Shown: positions 15,631 through 27,357 of the stretch, piece after piece
Layout of the letters: each line of letters starts with the position of its first letter
Numbering within the stretch: the first letter of the stretch is position 1
Notes under the pieces: generated by a model
Seen by the model: the letters and a program-made list of their open reading frames with translations, nothing else
Database searches by the model: none
Told to the model about the DNA's origin: nothing
Made by a program: the position numbers and the translations under genes
Assembly (NCBI RefSeq): GCF_001643375.1
Contig: NZ_LSHB01000006.1
Coordinates: forward strand, 35,281-99,280
From: Chryseobacterium sp. FP211-J200
GTDB lineage: Bacteria > Bacteroidota > Bacteroidia > Flavobacteriales > Weeksellaceae
Reading direction: 5' to 3'
DNA length: 64,000 bases

Positions 15631-18543
15631 ATGAAGAAACTATTTATTTCAATTTCACTCTTATTTATGATGAATGCAATGGCACAGAAATTTGAAACTC
15701 AAACCAAAACCGACGCTGCGGGTTATACCTACCAAACCGTAAAAAATGACCAATCTGGCGTACGAGTTTACACTTTAAAAAACGGACTCAAAGTCTATCT
15801 CGCAAAAAATGATGACGCTCCAAGGATCCAAACATATATTCCAGTACGGACTGGTTCCAACAACGATCCAAGTGACAATACAGGATTAGCGCACTATCTG
15901 GAACATATGGTTTTCAAAGGGACTTCTCACTTGGGAACTCAGGATTGGGGAAAGGAAAAAGCATTGTTGACACAGATCTCCGACCTTTACGAGCAGCACA
16001 AAGCGGAAAAAGATCCGGAAAAGAAAAAAGCACTTTATAAAAAGATCGATGAGGTTTCTCAGGAAGCTTCCAAATATGCGATTGCCAACGAGTATGACAA
16101 AGCGATCTCTTCTCTTGGCGCAACAGGAACCAACGCTCACACTTGGCTGGACGAGACGGTTTATAAAAACAACATCCCTTCCAACGAATTGGAGAAATGG
16201 CTGAAAGTAGAAAAAGAACGTTTCTCTGAATTGGTTTTAAGATTATTCCACACAGAATTGGAAGCCGTATATGAGGAATTCAACAGAGCGCAGGACAACG
16301 ATGGAAGACTGGTAAATTACGCGATGATGGAAGCCCTTTTCCCGAAACATCCAAATGGACAGCAGACGACCATTGGAACTTCGGAGCATCTGAAAAGCCC
16401 CTCTATGGTAGCGATCCACAAATATTTCGATACTTATTACGTGCCTAATAATATGGCGGTCGTATTGGTTGGTGATCTGGATTTTGATAAAACCATCAAG
16501 ATGGTGGATCAGTATTTTGGAACTTTCAAGTACAAAGAACTTCCGATGAAGAAAATGGTTTCGGAAGAACCAATGACAAGCGTGGTTTCCAGAACGGTAA
16601 AAAGTCCATCCACACCTAGAATGACTTTAGCTTGGAGAACAGATTCTTACGGAACTCAGGATGCAAGATTGGCAGATGTTGTTGCTGAGATTTTGAGTAA
16701 TAATGGTGATGCAGGTCTTATCGATCTCAACATCAATCAAAAACAAAAGACATTGGGAGCCGGCGCTTACGAATCGGCTTTCAAAACTTATGGCGCATTT
16801 GTTTTAAGCGTGGTTCCAAAAGACGGACAAGGTTTTGATGATGCTAAAAAATTGTTATTAGACCAGATCGAATTGGTGAAAAAAGGACAGTTCCCAGATT
16901 GGATGCTGCACGCGATCGTGAATGATATGAAGGTTCAAAGGATGAAAGGTTGGGAAACGGCTGATGGACTTGCGACGACTCTATATTCCACTTACATCAA
17001 CAACAGAACTTGGGAACAGGAACTAGATGAGATCAACCAATACGAAGGTATTTCAAAAGCCGATGTGGTGAAATTTGCCAACGATTTCTTCAAAGATAAT
17101 TACGTGGTAGTTTACAAGGAAAAAGGTGTGAACGACAAATTGGTACGCGTTCAGAATCCTGGTATTACGCCGATCAAACTGAACAGAGAAGCACAATCAC
17201 CATTCCTGAAAGAGATCATCAATGCGAAATCTTCTGATATCAAACCTCAGTTCATCGATTTCAATACTGCCATTGCAACTTCGACCATTAAAGATAAAAA
17301 AGTAAGCTTCGTTAAAAATAAATACAATGAAGTAGCTCAGGTCAATTATGTATTTCCTTTCGGAACAGATAACGACAAAGAGTTGGCTTTGGGTGTAACG
17401 GCTCTTCAATATCTTGGAACGGACAAATATACGCCGGAACAACTGAAGGAAGAGTTCTACAAATTGGGAATTACCAATCAGTTCAGAACAAGCAATGACC
17501 AGATGATCATCGCACTCAGCGGACTGGAAAGCAACATGAAAAAAGGGGTGGAGCTGATGAACCACTGGATCAACAATGTGAAAGCAGACCAAGCGATCTA
17601 CGACCAAACTGTGAAAACCATCCTCGAGTCCAGAGAAGTGGCGAAGAAGGACAAGAACAGAATAATGGCCGCTCTCACCAATTATGCAAAATATGGTAAA
17701 GAATCCAGATTGACGGATATTATCTCCAAGGAACGGCTTCAAAGCATCAATGTGAATGAATTGATGTCCAAGATTAAAACTCTGAACGATTATCCTTATG
17801 AGGTTTTCCTTTATGGAGAAGATCAAAAAGGTTTGGAAAAGGCTGTGAAGCCATTTGTGGAAAATATCAAATTGCAACCTGCGAAAGCCAAAGAATACAA
17901 AGAATTGGCAACAGAAGGTAAGGTGTATTTCACAAGTTACGATATGGTGCAAATGGAAATGTCCAAAGTGGCAAAAGCTGGAAATGTGAATCTTGCCAAC
18001 TTTGGAAAAGCAAGTGTTTTCAATGAGTATTTTGGGCGTGGATTATCTTCTATCGTTTTCCAGGAGATCAGAGAGAGCAAGTCTTTGGCTTATTCGGCGT
18101 ACGTTTCTTATGCGAATGCAACGGAGATTAACAAACCAAATTACGTGACCAACTACATCGGAACTCAAGCCAACAAATTACCTTTGGCAGTTGCCGCAAT
18201 GAACGAATTGATGGTAGAACTTCCGCAAATTCCAGCTCAGTTTGAGAATGCGAAAGGATCAGCACTTAAGCAAATTGCTTCCAACAGGATCAATAGAACA
18301 GTGATCTTCTACAACCAACTTTCGCTTAAGAAATTGGGTGTTGACCATGATATTAGAAAAGATGTTTACGCTGAGATCCAGAAATTGACATTGCCAGAAC
18401 TGACCCGTTTCTACAATACCGAAGTGAAGCCATTGTCTTACAACACAGCGATCATCGGAAAAAAAGAAAACCTGAATATGGAATCCATCAACAAAATGGG
18501 AACTTTCACAGAAGTGAGTCTGGAAGAGATCTTCGGATATTAA
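15631..18543 (+). CDS. M16 family zinc metallopeptidase (insulinase/pitrilysin-like)
   Basis: This 970-residue protein has a signal peptide (1-18), so it acts in the periplasm or at the cell surface. The inverted zinc motif HxxEH is H88-YLE-H92 in GLAHYLEHMVFKGT, and the distal glutamate lies in the ELEAVYEEFNRA region. Two M16 halves are present: the active N-terminal half and a C-terminal half ending near FGRGLSSIVFQEIRESKSLAYS, which contains the substrate-closing R/Y region. The length fits a fused two-half M16 protease. It likely degrades peptides. It is monocistronic with its own terminator. Confidence 0.93.
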   Translation: MKKLFISISLLFMMNAMAQKFETQTKTDAAGYTYQTVKNDQSGVRVYTLKNGLKVYLAKNDDAPRIQTYIPVRTGSNNDPSDNTGLAHYLEHMVFKGTSHLGTQDWGKEKALLTQISDLYEQHKAEKDPEKKKALYKKIDEVSQEASKYAIANEYDKAISSLGATGTNAHTWLDETVYKNNIPSNELEKWLKVEKERFSELVLRLFHTELEAVYEEFNRAQDNDGRLVNYAMMEALFPKHPNGQQTTIGTSEHLKSPSMVAIHKYFDTYYVPNNMAVVLVGDLDFDKTIKMVDQYFGTFKYKELPMKKMVSEEPMTSVVSRTVKSPSTPRMTLAWRTDSYGTQDARLADVVAEILSNNGDAGLIDLNINQKQKTLGAGAYESAFKTYGAFVLSVVPKDGQGFDDAKKLLLDQIELVKKGQFPDWMLHAIVNDMKVQRMKGWETADGLATTLYSTYINNRTWEQELDEINQYEGISKADVVKFANDFFKDNYVVVYKEKGVNDKLVRVQNPGITPIKLNREAQSPFLKEIINAKSSDIKPQFIDFNTAIATSTIKDKKVSFVKNKYNEVAQVNYVFPFGTDNDKELALGVTALQYLGTDKYTPEQLKEEFYKLGITNQFRTSNDQMIIALSGLESNMKKGVELMNHWINNVKADQAIYDQTVKTILESREVAKKDKNRIMAALTNYAKYGKESRLTDIISKERLQSINVNELMSKIKTLNDYPYEVFLYGEDQKGLEKAVKPFVENIKLQPAKAKEYKELATEGKVYFTSYDMVQMEMSKVAKAGNVNLANFGKASVFNEYFGRGLSSIVFQEIRESKSLAYSAYVSYANATEINKPNYVTNYIGTQANKLPLAVAAMNELMVELPQIPAQFENAKGSALKQIASNRINRTVIFYNQLSLKKLGVDHDIRKDVYAEIQKLTLPELTRFYNTEVKPLSYNTAIIGKKENLNMESINKMGTFTEVSLEEIFGY

Positions 18544-18563
18544 TTTTGATCGATTTCATCAAT

Positions 18564-18597
18564 AAAAAAAGTGGAGCAGAAGTGCTTCACTTTTTTT
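18564..18597. terminator. Bidirectional terminator
   Basis: GTGGAGCA / TGCTTCAC with a GAAG loop is flanked by seven A on the left and seven T on the right. It can serve the M16 gene and the convergent lipoprotein gene. Confidence 0.85.
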
Positions 18598-18616
18598 GTT
18601 TTTAAAACCTAGATAG

Positions 18617-19204
18617 TTATGGATTGGTAGCACCTTTCACTGTATAATAATTATCGAAACTCGTGTAAACTCTTGTCTTATCCAAAATGCCATGATCATA
18701 GATCTCGATTTTGGTAGTGCTTTCTGATTTTTTATCGATGTATCTTATTTTGCTAAGTCTTTTCTTGCGGTCGTAATGTTCAGTTTTCAGATTTCTCCCA
18801 TCTTCCATAAAATGAATGGTTTCCAGATCACCGTTCTTTTTGTAGCTGTAAGTTTTGGAATTATAAAAATTTCCTTGTTTGTTAATATGGCCTTCATAAG
18901 TGAATTCCGAATCGTATCGACCTTCCATTACCAACTGTCCAATGTTATTATGAATGAAATAATAAACGCCATTTTTTGGGTCTTTCAATTCATATCTTGT
19001 TTCAAATTTTGGTGTTTGATGGTAATTGCGGGTCAGAACTTCCTCACGTTTAAAAACTGTAGAATCATTCTGAGAAATCCAAAGCGTGTCTATGGTTTTT
19101 GAATTCGGCTTGTAATGGATTTTTGAAATAATGATATTCTGTGGCTCTTTAGAATGACAACTCATTGCAAACATCGAAAAAAAGAAAAGAATAAGAATTT
19201 TCAT
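18617..19204 (-). CDS. Small lipoprotein with YwqK-like repeats
   Basis: This 195-residue protein has a lipobox AMSC (Cys16). The middle contains repeated short strands of the form GxINKQGNFYNSKTYSYKKNG and YDRKKRLSKIRYIDKKS, reminiscent of MORN or YwqK-type repeats. The function is unknown. It is the last gene of a three-gene minus-strand group (DUF2071-like, two-TM protein, this lipoprotein) with gaps of 12 and 19 bp. Confidence 0.75.
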   Translation of the reverse strand: MKILILFFFSMFAMSCHSKEPQNIIISKIHYKPNSKTIDTLWISQNDSTVFKREEVLTRNYHQTPKFETRYELKDPKNGVYYFIHNNIGQLVMEGRYDSEFTYEGHINKQGNFYNSKTYSYKKNGDLETIHFMEDGRNLKTEHYDRKKRLSKIRYIDKKSESTTKIEIYDHGILDKTRVYTSFDNYYTVKGATNP

Positions 19205-19216
19205 ATCGAATTGTAT

Positions 19217-19819
19217 TTAATTAAATAGATTCTCAACCCGGACATTATCATTGATCAAGTGGATGTTATCGTGGAAAAACTCTGCGGCTCTCGGATATGT
19301 TGTATAGTAAGTTATTCTGGATTTTGAACCATCGTTTTGATAAATATCAATAAGAGATCTTCTAAAACGTCCCATATTGATATTCTTGATTTTAACATAT
19401 TTAATAGAGTTTGGCGGGAGAAATTCTGTTTTGAAGTTCCTGAAAATAAATAAGCCTTTCTGCGAAATCAAATACAATGGAACAGTAGAAAAAACTTTGT
19501 GAATAAAATCTGTATAGTGCTGATAATGAAAAGTGAAATCATCATTTAATTCTTCAATCTCTCTCAGTACGCTGGCAAATCTTCTAAAAATTATTAGAAT
19601 TACTGGACCAAATGCAAGCGCTAAGACCAATTGAATGGAAGCTACAGTTGGAAAAACATAAGTGATAAAATTTTCTTTTAAATTCCGGAATTTATAAACC
19701 TCATAAAAACCATATAAGAAAAAGCCGATTATAATAAAATTGACCACCATAAGAAACCCGATTGATATGGCTCTCAGTTTTTTCAGGTTCTTTAATTCTT
19801 TTGTTTTGAAGTCTTTCAT
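19217..19819 (-). CDS. Two-TM membrane protein of unknown function
   Basis: This 200-residue protein has membrane segments at about 17-37 and 50-75 and a cytoplasmic domain after about 80. The segment FRNFKTEFLPPNSIKYVKIKN followed by RRSLIDIYQNDGSKSRITYYT looks like a small PH-like beta domain. No family name can be given. It lies between the DUF2071-like gene and the lipoprotein gene in an apparent operon. Confidence 0.75.
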   Translation of the reverse strand: MKDFKTKELKNLKKLRAISIGFLMVVNFIIIGFFLYGFYEVYKFRNLKENFITYVFPTVASIQLVLALAFGPVILIIFRRFASVLREIEELNDDFTFHYQHYTDFIHKVFSTVPLYLISQKGLFIFRNFKTEFLPPNSIKYVKIKNINMGRFRRSLIDIYQNDGSKSRITYYTTYPRAAEFFHDNIHLINDNVRVENLFN

Positions 19820-19838
19820 TCTTGGTTTTGATCAATTT

Positions 19839-20561
19839 TTATAAATGATTTGATTTGATGGTTTTCAGAGATCTCCATTCGTGTTCTATATTTTCCATTA
19901 GGATCGCATTATCGAAATTGATAGAACCTTCGGGAAATACAGTTTTATTTTCGAAGAAACTGGATCTCACATTGGTAACATTCAATGGTTTGACCTCCCA
20001 TTTGTATGCGTCCAATTTCAATCCATCAAAATTATTTCCGTTTGGCGAATATCCAACCGAGCCTTTCTCAAAAAAATCCGAAACCTTGTCTAGGGATTTG
20101 AAGATAGAGTTGAAATCAAATGTTGTAGAAAGCTTCGCATCAATTTCAATCGTTGTATCATCAGAACTTTTAAAGTCCAAATGGTACTCGTTATTTTTTT
20201 CTTTCACATTGAATTTTGCATAATAATGTTTGCCTGGAAAAATTCTGCCACCCACAAGTGCATTCAGTTTCAAATCGGTATCTCTCCTCGGAATATAGAC
20301 GCCTTCCTTCAGTTCTCCATTTTCTTCCCATTCTACGGCAATTCTGTGAGCGCCATTTTCTGAACCAACGCCCATAAAATCGGGAAAACCTTTTGGTTTT
20401 ATTTTTTTCAGTCTAATTAGGCAAATTCCCACTATCGCTTTTCCGTCATAAAGTTTTGGACGGAATGGTTTTGGCAATATTTTTCCCACAAACTCTGGTT
20501 CTGCAACATAGTTAATCAGCATTCTTCTGTCTATAATGCCATGAATGGTTAGGATTTTCAT
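19839..20561 (-). CDS. DUF2071 (YqjF-like) family protein
   Basis: This 240-residue protein starts MKILTIHGIIDRRMLINYVA. It contains PKPFRPKLYDGKAIVGICLIRLKKI and later GAHRIAVEWEENGELKEGVYIPRRDTD, features of the DUF2071 acetoacetate-decarboxylase-like fold. No catalytic lysine can be assigned with confidence and the activity is unknown. The frame is open to 20636, but the ATG at 20561 gives the typical N-terminus. It heads the three-gene minus-strand group. Confidence 0.75.
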   Translation of the reverse strand: MKILTIHGIIDRRMLINYVAEPEFVGKILPKPFRPKLYDGKAIVGICLIRLKKIKPKGFPDFMGVGSENGAHRIAVEWEENGELKEGVYIPRRDTDLKLNALVGGRIFPGKHYYAKFNVKEKNNEYHLDFKSSDDTTIEIDAKLSTTFDFNSIFKSLDKVSDFFEKGSVGYSPNGNNFDGLKLDAYKWEVKPLNVTNVRSSFFENKTVFPEGSINFDNAILMENIEHEWRSLKTIKSNHL

Positions 20562-20633
20562 TTTATAGTGGTCAATTAGTTTATTATCAAATTTAAGCAT
20601 TAGATGACAATCAAGCATTAAATCAAATAAAAA

Positions 20634-20661
20634 CAACTGCTCCCAATTATGAGAACAGTTG
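20634..20661. terminator. Hairpin terminator downstream of the alpha/beta hydrolase gene
   Basis: CAACTG (20634-20639) and CAGTTG (20656-20661) form a stem with a second CTC/GAG pairing inside. T-runs follow on both strands. It ends the minus-strand hydrolase transcript. Confidence 0.65.
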
Positions 20662-20693
20662 TTTTTTTGAATATATTTCGTAAGACTTACAAT

Positions 20694-21521
20694 CTATTTT
20701 GCTAAGAAATCGATGAGGATCTTGTTCAGTTCGTCAGCGTGAGTCACATTCAAGCCGTGTGGTGCGCCTGGAATCACGTGATATTCATTATTTACAATTC
20801 CTTTTGCGGCTTGCTCGCCAGCAGTTTTAATTGGTACAATTTGGTCATCATCACCGTGAACAATTAAAGTAGGAACGGGCACATTTTGAAGTTCTAAACG
20901 GAAATCTGTGTTCGCCCAACTTTCAGCAGATTTTATGGTCGCGATAGGAGAGGCGTGCGAGGAGATGCTCCAGTCATAATTTAGTTGTGCCTGACTTACA
21001 GATTGTGATAAAAGCCCGTAGTTATAGAAATTTTTATGAAAACCTTCCAAGAATGTGACACGGTCTTTTTTCAAATTCTCAAGAATATCATTGAGGTCTT
21101 TCTCTGGAACGCCGTCAGGATTATCATCTTTCTGTTTTACCAATGGAATAATGGAAGCTATCAAAGCTACTTTGTCAACATTCTCCGAACCATGATTGGT
21201 CAAATAGCGAACGACCTCGCCGCCACCCATCGAGAATCCTACCAAAACCACATTCTGAAGGTCCAATTGTGTGATGAGCTCCAAAAGATCGTCTGACAGA
21301 CTGTTGTAATTATAGCCATCCAACGTAGGTTGTGATTTCCCGAATCCTCTTCTGTCGTAAGTTATCACCCGGTAGCCAGCTTGCAATAAAGCGGGCACTT
21401 GTAATTCCCAGGATTTTCCGCTCAATGGCCAACCGTGTATCAGAATGACGGGCTGTCCTGTTCCGAGATCTTCGTAATAAACACTGTAATTTTTGTCGAT
21501 GTCTTTTGTGATGTAAGGCAT
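20694..21521 (-). CDS. Alpha/beta hydrolase (non-haem chloroperoxidase-like esterase)
   Basis: This 275-residue cytoplasmic hydrolase has the oxyanion segment HGWPLSG at about 29-35, the nucleophile elbow GFSMGG with Ser97, an acid residue in IVHGDDDQIVP near 226, and the catalytic His in PGAPHGLN near 255. These are features of the arylesterase/chloroperoxidase group. The natural substrate is not evident. A broken relative lies at 44263-44853. It is monocistronic, between two terminators. Confidence 0.9.
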   Translation of the reverse strand: MPYITKDIDKNYSVYYEDLGTGQPVILIHGWPLSGKSWELQVPALLQAGYRVITYDRRGFGKSQPTLDGYNYNSLSDDLLELITQLDLQNVVLVGFSMGGGEVVRYLTNHGSENVDKVALIASIIPLVKQKDDNPDGVPEKDLNDILENLKKDRVTFLEGFHKNFYNYGLLSQSVSQAQLNYDWSISSHASPIATIKSAESWANTDFRLELQNVPVPTLIVHGDDDQIVPIKTAGEQAAKGIVNNEYHVIPGAPHGLNVTHADELNKILIDFLAK

Positions 21522-21580
21522 AATCTTGAATTTTTTATATTAATATTTGATTATTTTTAACCAAACATCACACCACAAAA

Positions 21581-21608
21581 AAAAGACTTCCCAGCTGGAA
21601 AGTCTTTT
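21581..21608 (-). terminator. Terminator of the plug-domain protein gene
   Basis: AAAAGACTT (21581-21589) pairs with AAGTCTTTT (21600-21608), with extra pairing inside. T-runs lie on both sides. It is 17 bp past the stop of the minus-strand gene ending at 21625. Confidence 0.8.
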
Positions 21609-21624
21609 TTATATTTAATTAACA

Positions 21625-24024
21625 TTACTTCACTATTTCACTATAATAAAGGAGCTTGTCATTTTTATCAAAACTGATGATGATGATCTGTCTGTTTTTT
21701 GCATTATCATTATTGAAGAATTTTGCTCTTGGAGCCAGACCTCCATCTTCGGACAACGAAGGATTCCAATAGAGTGTTTCTCTCGTATCATTGGTGATCT
21801 TCTTGTAAGCTTCGCCAGTAATATCAGGTAGTTCGAATTCTGTAGATCTGTCATAACCTTTCAGGACAAGCTTATTGACTTTCTCCTTATTCTTATCTTC
21901 TTCCGCGACCATATTCCCACGGCGTGTGTAGATCGCAACCGCATTTCCTACTAAGCCATCATTTTTCAGAACTTTCACCATTGCAATTGTACTGATGGGA
22001 AGCGAACTGATCATGCTTGCATCCACAGGCATTTCGTCTAAAAACAAACTTGCCTGTGAACCTCGGATGCTTGGAATATAATTGCCCGAATTATCCATGG
22101 TGAAGGTCAAACCAGCTGCTCTACCTTGTAGCCACTGCAAAATGTTTTGAGAAGATTGTGCGTCTTTATTTTCATTCACCATGTCAAAGATCGTCGCATT
22201 CATACTGCTGAATCTTCCAGATGATAATTCCTTGTCCAACTCCGCTTTTTTATCGACTTTCTTAGCGGTTACTTTTACTTCTTCGATTAGAGTTTCTTTG
22301 TTGAAATCATCTATTCCCTTGTTGTTCTTTCTGTTTTGAAGTCCTTTTGCGATGCCAGGGTCTTGTGAAACATTTTTGTCATTTACCAAACGATAATTGG
22401 TTGCTGGTAAAGCCGATTTGTAAGGAATGCTTGTCACCAAAGCTTGAAAACTGATATTCAAATTATCTGAATCTGTTGTCTGTTTTTTGTCTTTGTTAAA
22501 GTAATAGGAAACCGTCAGAGGCTCATCAAAATAGATGTTGTCCAAATAAATGAAACCATTGTCATCTGTAACTACCGGAACAAAGTTGTTTTCTGATTTC
22601 TCAGTTTTCAATAGAAGATTGATGCTTTTATTTGGAATAAATCGTCCATTGTTGGTTACTTTTCCTTTGAAAGAAAGATTTTTCTGAGGTTTATAATTGA
22701 ATTCTGGCGTTTTTCCAGCTAACAGAAATTCCCAATCATAACGCTTCCATTTTTCTGATATCAATAAGGCATCAAGTGCATCCGGATTTGAAGTTTTTTC
22801 AAAATATTGAGAAGGATCAAAGATAGATGATGTAAAATCACCTGTCAACCATTTGGCGCTGAGCAACGTATTTTCATTTTTAATTTCAGAAGGGTTGTTT
22901 TCCTTTACCAAAACCGTATAGCTCGAATGTTCTCCGTCTGGCTCGATATCAAAACTGTTGAAAGCTCTCGCTTCATTGTTCATTGATAAAGCCAAAGTTG
23001 GCTCATCAAGATTGAGCTTTTTGGGATTGACGAAAAACAATCTTTGCGCCGCAACATTTTGTTTCTCATCAAAGATTGTGATGTTCAGAACTGCTGTCTC
23101 ATCATTACTGACTTTATTTGGAATATTGCTGGAAGCTTCGTTTGATGTTGTTTTGATGTTGGCTCTGTAAACCAATTGGTTGTTGATCGTCCCAATGATG
23201 CTGTAACCTTGTAAGCCCTGAGCAAGTCCGGTTCCTGCCAGTTTATAATTAATGCCTTTCGCATCGCTTGTCAGCTGAAGATTGATTCCTGAACTTGAAA
23301 CTGCTGGTAAATTGATAGTTTGTTTTACACCTTTATTATCTTCGATGATGGCTTTGTATGTTTTCCCAGCTTTTGGAGTGATGTTAAAAGTGGCAACATT
23401 TTCATCAAGATTTTTGAAGGCTGCCAATTTCTCATTTGGTTTTTCTGCATCGATGACATAGCCGCTCCAGGCTGTTGGTGGAATACCTTGGGAATAAAGT
23501 CTCACAGCAAATTTGGTCGGAATATTATCTATGAAAGTTCCGCTTTCGGGAAAAGCATTGGCAGTCCATTTTATGTTTTTGTCAAGAACTAATCTAGACT
23601 CAGAATTTGGATTGTAGATCGGAACCTGCTTCATAAAATTGAATTCCTCAGGGAAATTAGCCATCCAAGTCGTGTAGGCTCTTATGAAGTAGATATCTTC
23701 ATTAAGGAAATCGTTGAGGACAAAAGTGCCGTCGCCTTCGCCATCTTTCAGAAAAACAGTTTTCTTATCGACCATATTTTTGTTGTGGTCGTACAGTTCC
23801 ACAAGAAGTGTATTTGAAATGGTCGAACGGTTATAACCATTGAACACAAACGATTTGAAATAGATATGGTCACCAACAACATATTTGTCTTTGTCGAGGA
23901 GAAGATAGACCTTTTCCTGTGGATAATTCTGTTCCAGATTTTGGATGGCTTTATCTATTTTGTCCTGCGCATTCAGCTGTGACATCCCAACAACATATAG
24001 AAAAAATAGGAAGATTTTTTTCAT
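21625..24024 (-). CDS. Large secreted protein with MG2-like domains and a TonB-plug-like C-terminus
   Basis: This 799-residue protein has a signal peptide (1-19). The N-terminal part (PQEKVYLLLDKDKYVVGDHIY) resembles the first macroglobulin-like domain of alpha-2-macroglobulin-type proteins. A carboxypeptidase-like sandwich lies at about 480-570. Near 640-760 is a plug-like domain (NILQWLQGRAAGL, IRGSQASLFLDEMPVD, AVAIYTRRGN) as in TonB-dependent receptors, but no barrel follows. Such proteins are frequent in Bacteroidota and their role is not clear to me. I chose ATG 24024; the upstream open frame runs through a dispersed repeat. Confidence 0.8.
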   Translation of the reverse strand: MKKIFLFFLYVVGMSQLNAQDKIDKAIQNLEQNYPQEKVYLLLDKDKYVVGDHIYFKSFVFNGYNRSTISNTLLVELYDHNKNMVDKKTVFLKDGEGDGTFVLNDFLNEDIYFIRAYTTWMANFPEEFNFMKQVPIYNPNSESRLVLDKNIKWTANAFPESGTFIDNIPTKFAVRLYSQGIPPTAWSGYVIDAEKPNEKLAAFKNLDENVATFNITPKAGKTYKAIIEDNKGVKQTINLPAVSSSGINLQLTSDAKGINYKLAGTGLAQGLQGYSIIGTINNQLVYRANIKTTSNEASSNIPNKVSNDETAVLNITIFDEKQNVAAQRLFFVNPKKLNLDEPTLALSMNNEARAFNSFDIEPDGEHSSYTVLVKENNPSEIKNENTLLSAKWLTGDFTSSIFDPSQYFEKTSNPDALDALLISEKWKRYDWEFLLAGKTPEFNYKPQKNLSFKGKVTNNGRFIPNKSINLLLKTEKSENNFVPVVTDDNGFIYLDNIYFDEPLTVSYYFNKDKKQTTDSDNLNISFQALVTSIPYKSALPATNYRLVNDKNVSQDPGIAKGLQNRKNNKGIDDFNKETLIEEVKVTAKKVDKKAELDKELSSGRFSSMNATIFDMVNENKDAQSSQNILQWLQGRAAGLTFTMDNSGNYIPSIRGSQASLFLDEMPVDASMISSLPISTIAMVKVLKNDGLVGNAVAIYTRRGNMVAEEDKNKEKVNKLVLKGYDRSTEFELPDITGEAYKKITNDTRETLYWNPSLSEDGGLAPRAKFFNNDNAKNRQIIIISFDKNDKLLYYSEIVK

Positions 24025-24104
24025 ATCAAAAAGCTTATAATTAATTATGAGTTTTAAATGATCAATGAATAATAATTTACAATATTTTATACCATTGAAT
24101 GATA

Positions 24105-24195
24105 GCAGCCCGGCTTGAGCGGAAATCCTTTTTTTTGCACTGGCATTGGCGAGGGAAAAAAGATTGGGAGCGGAAGACGGATTAAGCTGCCCAAA
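24105..24195 (+). repeat. Dispersed stem-loop element, copy A
   Basis: Starts GCAGCCCGGCTTGAGCGG and ends AGCTGCCCAAA. A CTTTTTTTTGC arm and a GGAAAAAAG arm enclose a short variable loop. Three more copies lie in this window (28836, 44989, 53409). It sits between the isocitrate dehydrogenase and the plug-domain protein genes. Confidence 0.85.
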
Positions 24196-24211
24196 AATAG
24201 GTTTTAAACAC

Positions 24212-24239
24212 AAAACCCTCAACATTTGTCGAGGGTTTT
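24212..24239 (-). terminator. Terminator of the isocitrate dehydrogenase gene
   Basis: A perfect 9-bp stem AAAACCCTC / GAGGGTTTT with a 10-nt loop, 20 bp past the stop codon. Confidence 0.85.
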
Positions 24240-24258
24240 ATGTAATATTTAACACGGT

Positions 24259-26481
<2,223 letters not shown>

Positions 26482-26509
26482 TTAGTTGATTTTATTTCGT
26501 TTTGAATCA

Positions 26510-26517
26510 CAAAAATA
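26510..26517 (-). promoter_or_regulatory. -7 promoter element of icd
   Basis: TATTTTTG on the minus strand matches TAnnTTTG. The leader to the start codon would be about 25 nt. Confidence 0.45.
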
Positions 26518-26628
26518 CATATTTTATAATGATTTTCTAACAGTCACAATATGATTTTTGTTCAAATAATGATTAAATTTTTTGTAATTAATAGTAAAAG
26601 TTAAATTTTATTAAAGTAGAATGAATTG

Positions 26629-26660
26629 TTTGAGAATTCAGAAATCAACCATTAACTTTG
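26629..26660 (+). promoter_or_regulatory. Bacteroidota-type promoter of tpx
   Basis: TTTG (26629-26632), a 20-bp spacer, and TAACTTTG (26653-26660) closely match the TTTG/TAnnTTTG consensus. The start codon follows 21 bp later. Confidence 0.7.
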
Positions 26661-26681
26661 AAGAAATAAATTATACGAACA

Positions 26682-27179
26682 ATGTCACAAATTACATTCA
26701 AAGGAAATCCGATCAATACCGTTGGCGATCTGCCAGAAGTTGGAACTATCGCTCAGGAGTTTACATTAGTTGGAGCAGATTTATCAGAAAAACATTTGGC
26801 TGATTATACTGGTAAAAAAGTCTTGCTAAATATCTTCCCAAGTATCGACACTGGCGTTTGCGCGGCGTCTGCAAGAGAATTCAACAAAGAAGCTAGCTCA
26901 TTGGAAAATAACGTTGTCATCAATGTTTCCAGAGATCTTCCTTTTGCATTGAACAGATTTTGTGCAGCAGAAGGTCTTGATAATGTAGAGATCCTTTCAG
27001 ATTTCAGAGGAAACTTTGGTGAAGATTACGGTGTGACACTTAGCGATTCTCCATTGAGAGGTTTGTTGAGTAGAGCTGTAGTGGCTTTGGATGAAACTGG
27101 AAAAGTGCTTTACACTGAGCAAGTTCCAGAAATTGGACAAGAACCAAATTATGCAGAAGCGGTAAGTGCTTTGAAATAA
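26682..27179 (+). CDS. tpx: Thiol peroxidase (2-Cys peroxiredoxin, Tpx)
   Basis: This 165-residue protein carries the peroxidatic Cys60 in FPSIDTGVCAASAREF and the resolving Cys94 in RFCAAEGL, the Tpx arrangement. It reduces hydrogen and organic peroxides using thioredoxin. It is cytoplasmic, with no signal peptide; the start MSQITFKGNPI is typical. It is divergent from icd, which supplies NADPH; a functional link is possible but may be coincidence. Confidence 0.96.
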   Translation: MSQITFKGNPINTVGDLPEVGTIAQEFTLVGADLSEKHLADYTGKKVLLNIFPSIDTGVCAASAREFNKEASSLENNVVINVSRDLPFALNRFCAAEGLDNVEILSDFRGNFGEDYGVTLSDSPLRGLLSRAVVALDETGKVLYTEQVPEIGQEPNYAEAVSALK

Positions 27180-27204
27180 GACAATCACTTTATAAAATAA
27201 TATT

Positions 27205-27233
27205 AAGCTGTCTCGAAAGAGATGGCTTTTTTT
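27205..27233 (+). terminator. Terminator of tpx
   Basis: AAGCTGTCTC-GAAA-GAGATGGCTT is a 10-bp stem with GNRA-type loop and a following T-run. Confidence 0.85.
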
Positions 27234-27284
27234 ATTGGTAAACTGAATATTGTTTGATTAATGATTCAAAATATCAAAACAAAA

Positions 27285-27311
27285 AAATGGCCGGAACTTT
27301 TCCGACCATTT
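27285..27311 (-). terminator. Terminator of the efflux operon
   Basis: A 12-bp stem AAATGGCCGGAA / TTCCGACCATTT with a 3-nt loop, followed on the minus strand by a T-run. It lies 47 bp past the outer-membrane factor stop. Confidence 0.85.
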
Positions 27312-27357
27312 CTGCTACCCGAAAGTAACTTTTAACAAAAAATAACTTAAACCTTAT

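Noticed and set aside
17197..17952. 251-residue open frame on the minus strand
   Set aside because: It lies wholly inside the M16 protease gene on the other strand, is rich in Phe/His/Ile as antisense frames of such genes are, and shows no family motif.
20694..21521. Parent gene of the 44263-44853 pseudogene by recent duplication
   Set aside because: The two hydrolases differ clearly in N-terminus and elbow context, so they are related members, not a fresh copy.
24025..24225. N-terminal extension of the plug-domain protein to 24225
   Set aside because: The extension reads through the dispersed repeat copy A, and the ATG at 24024 begins a proper signal peptide.
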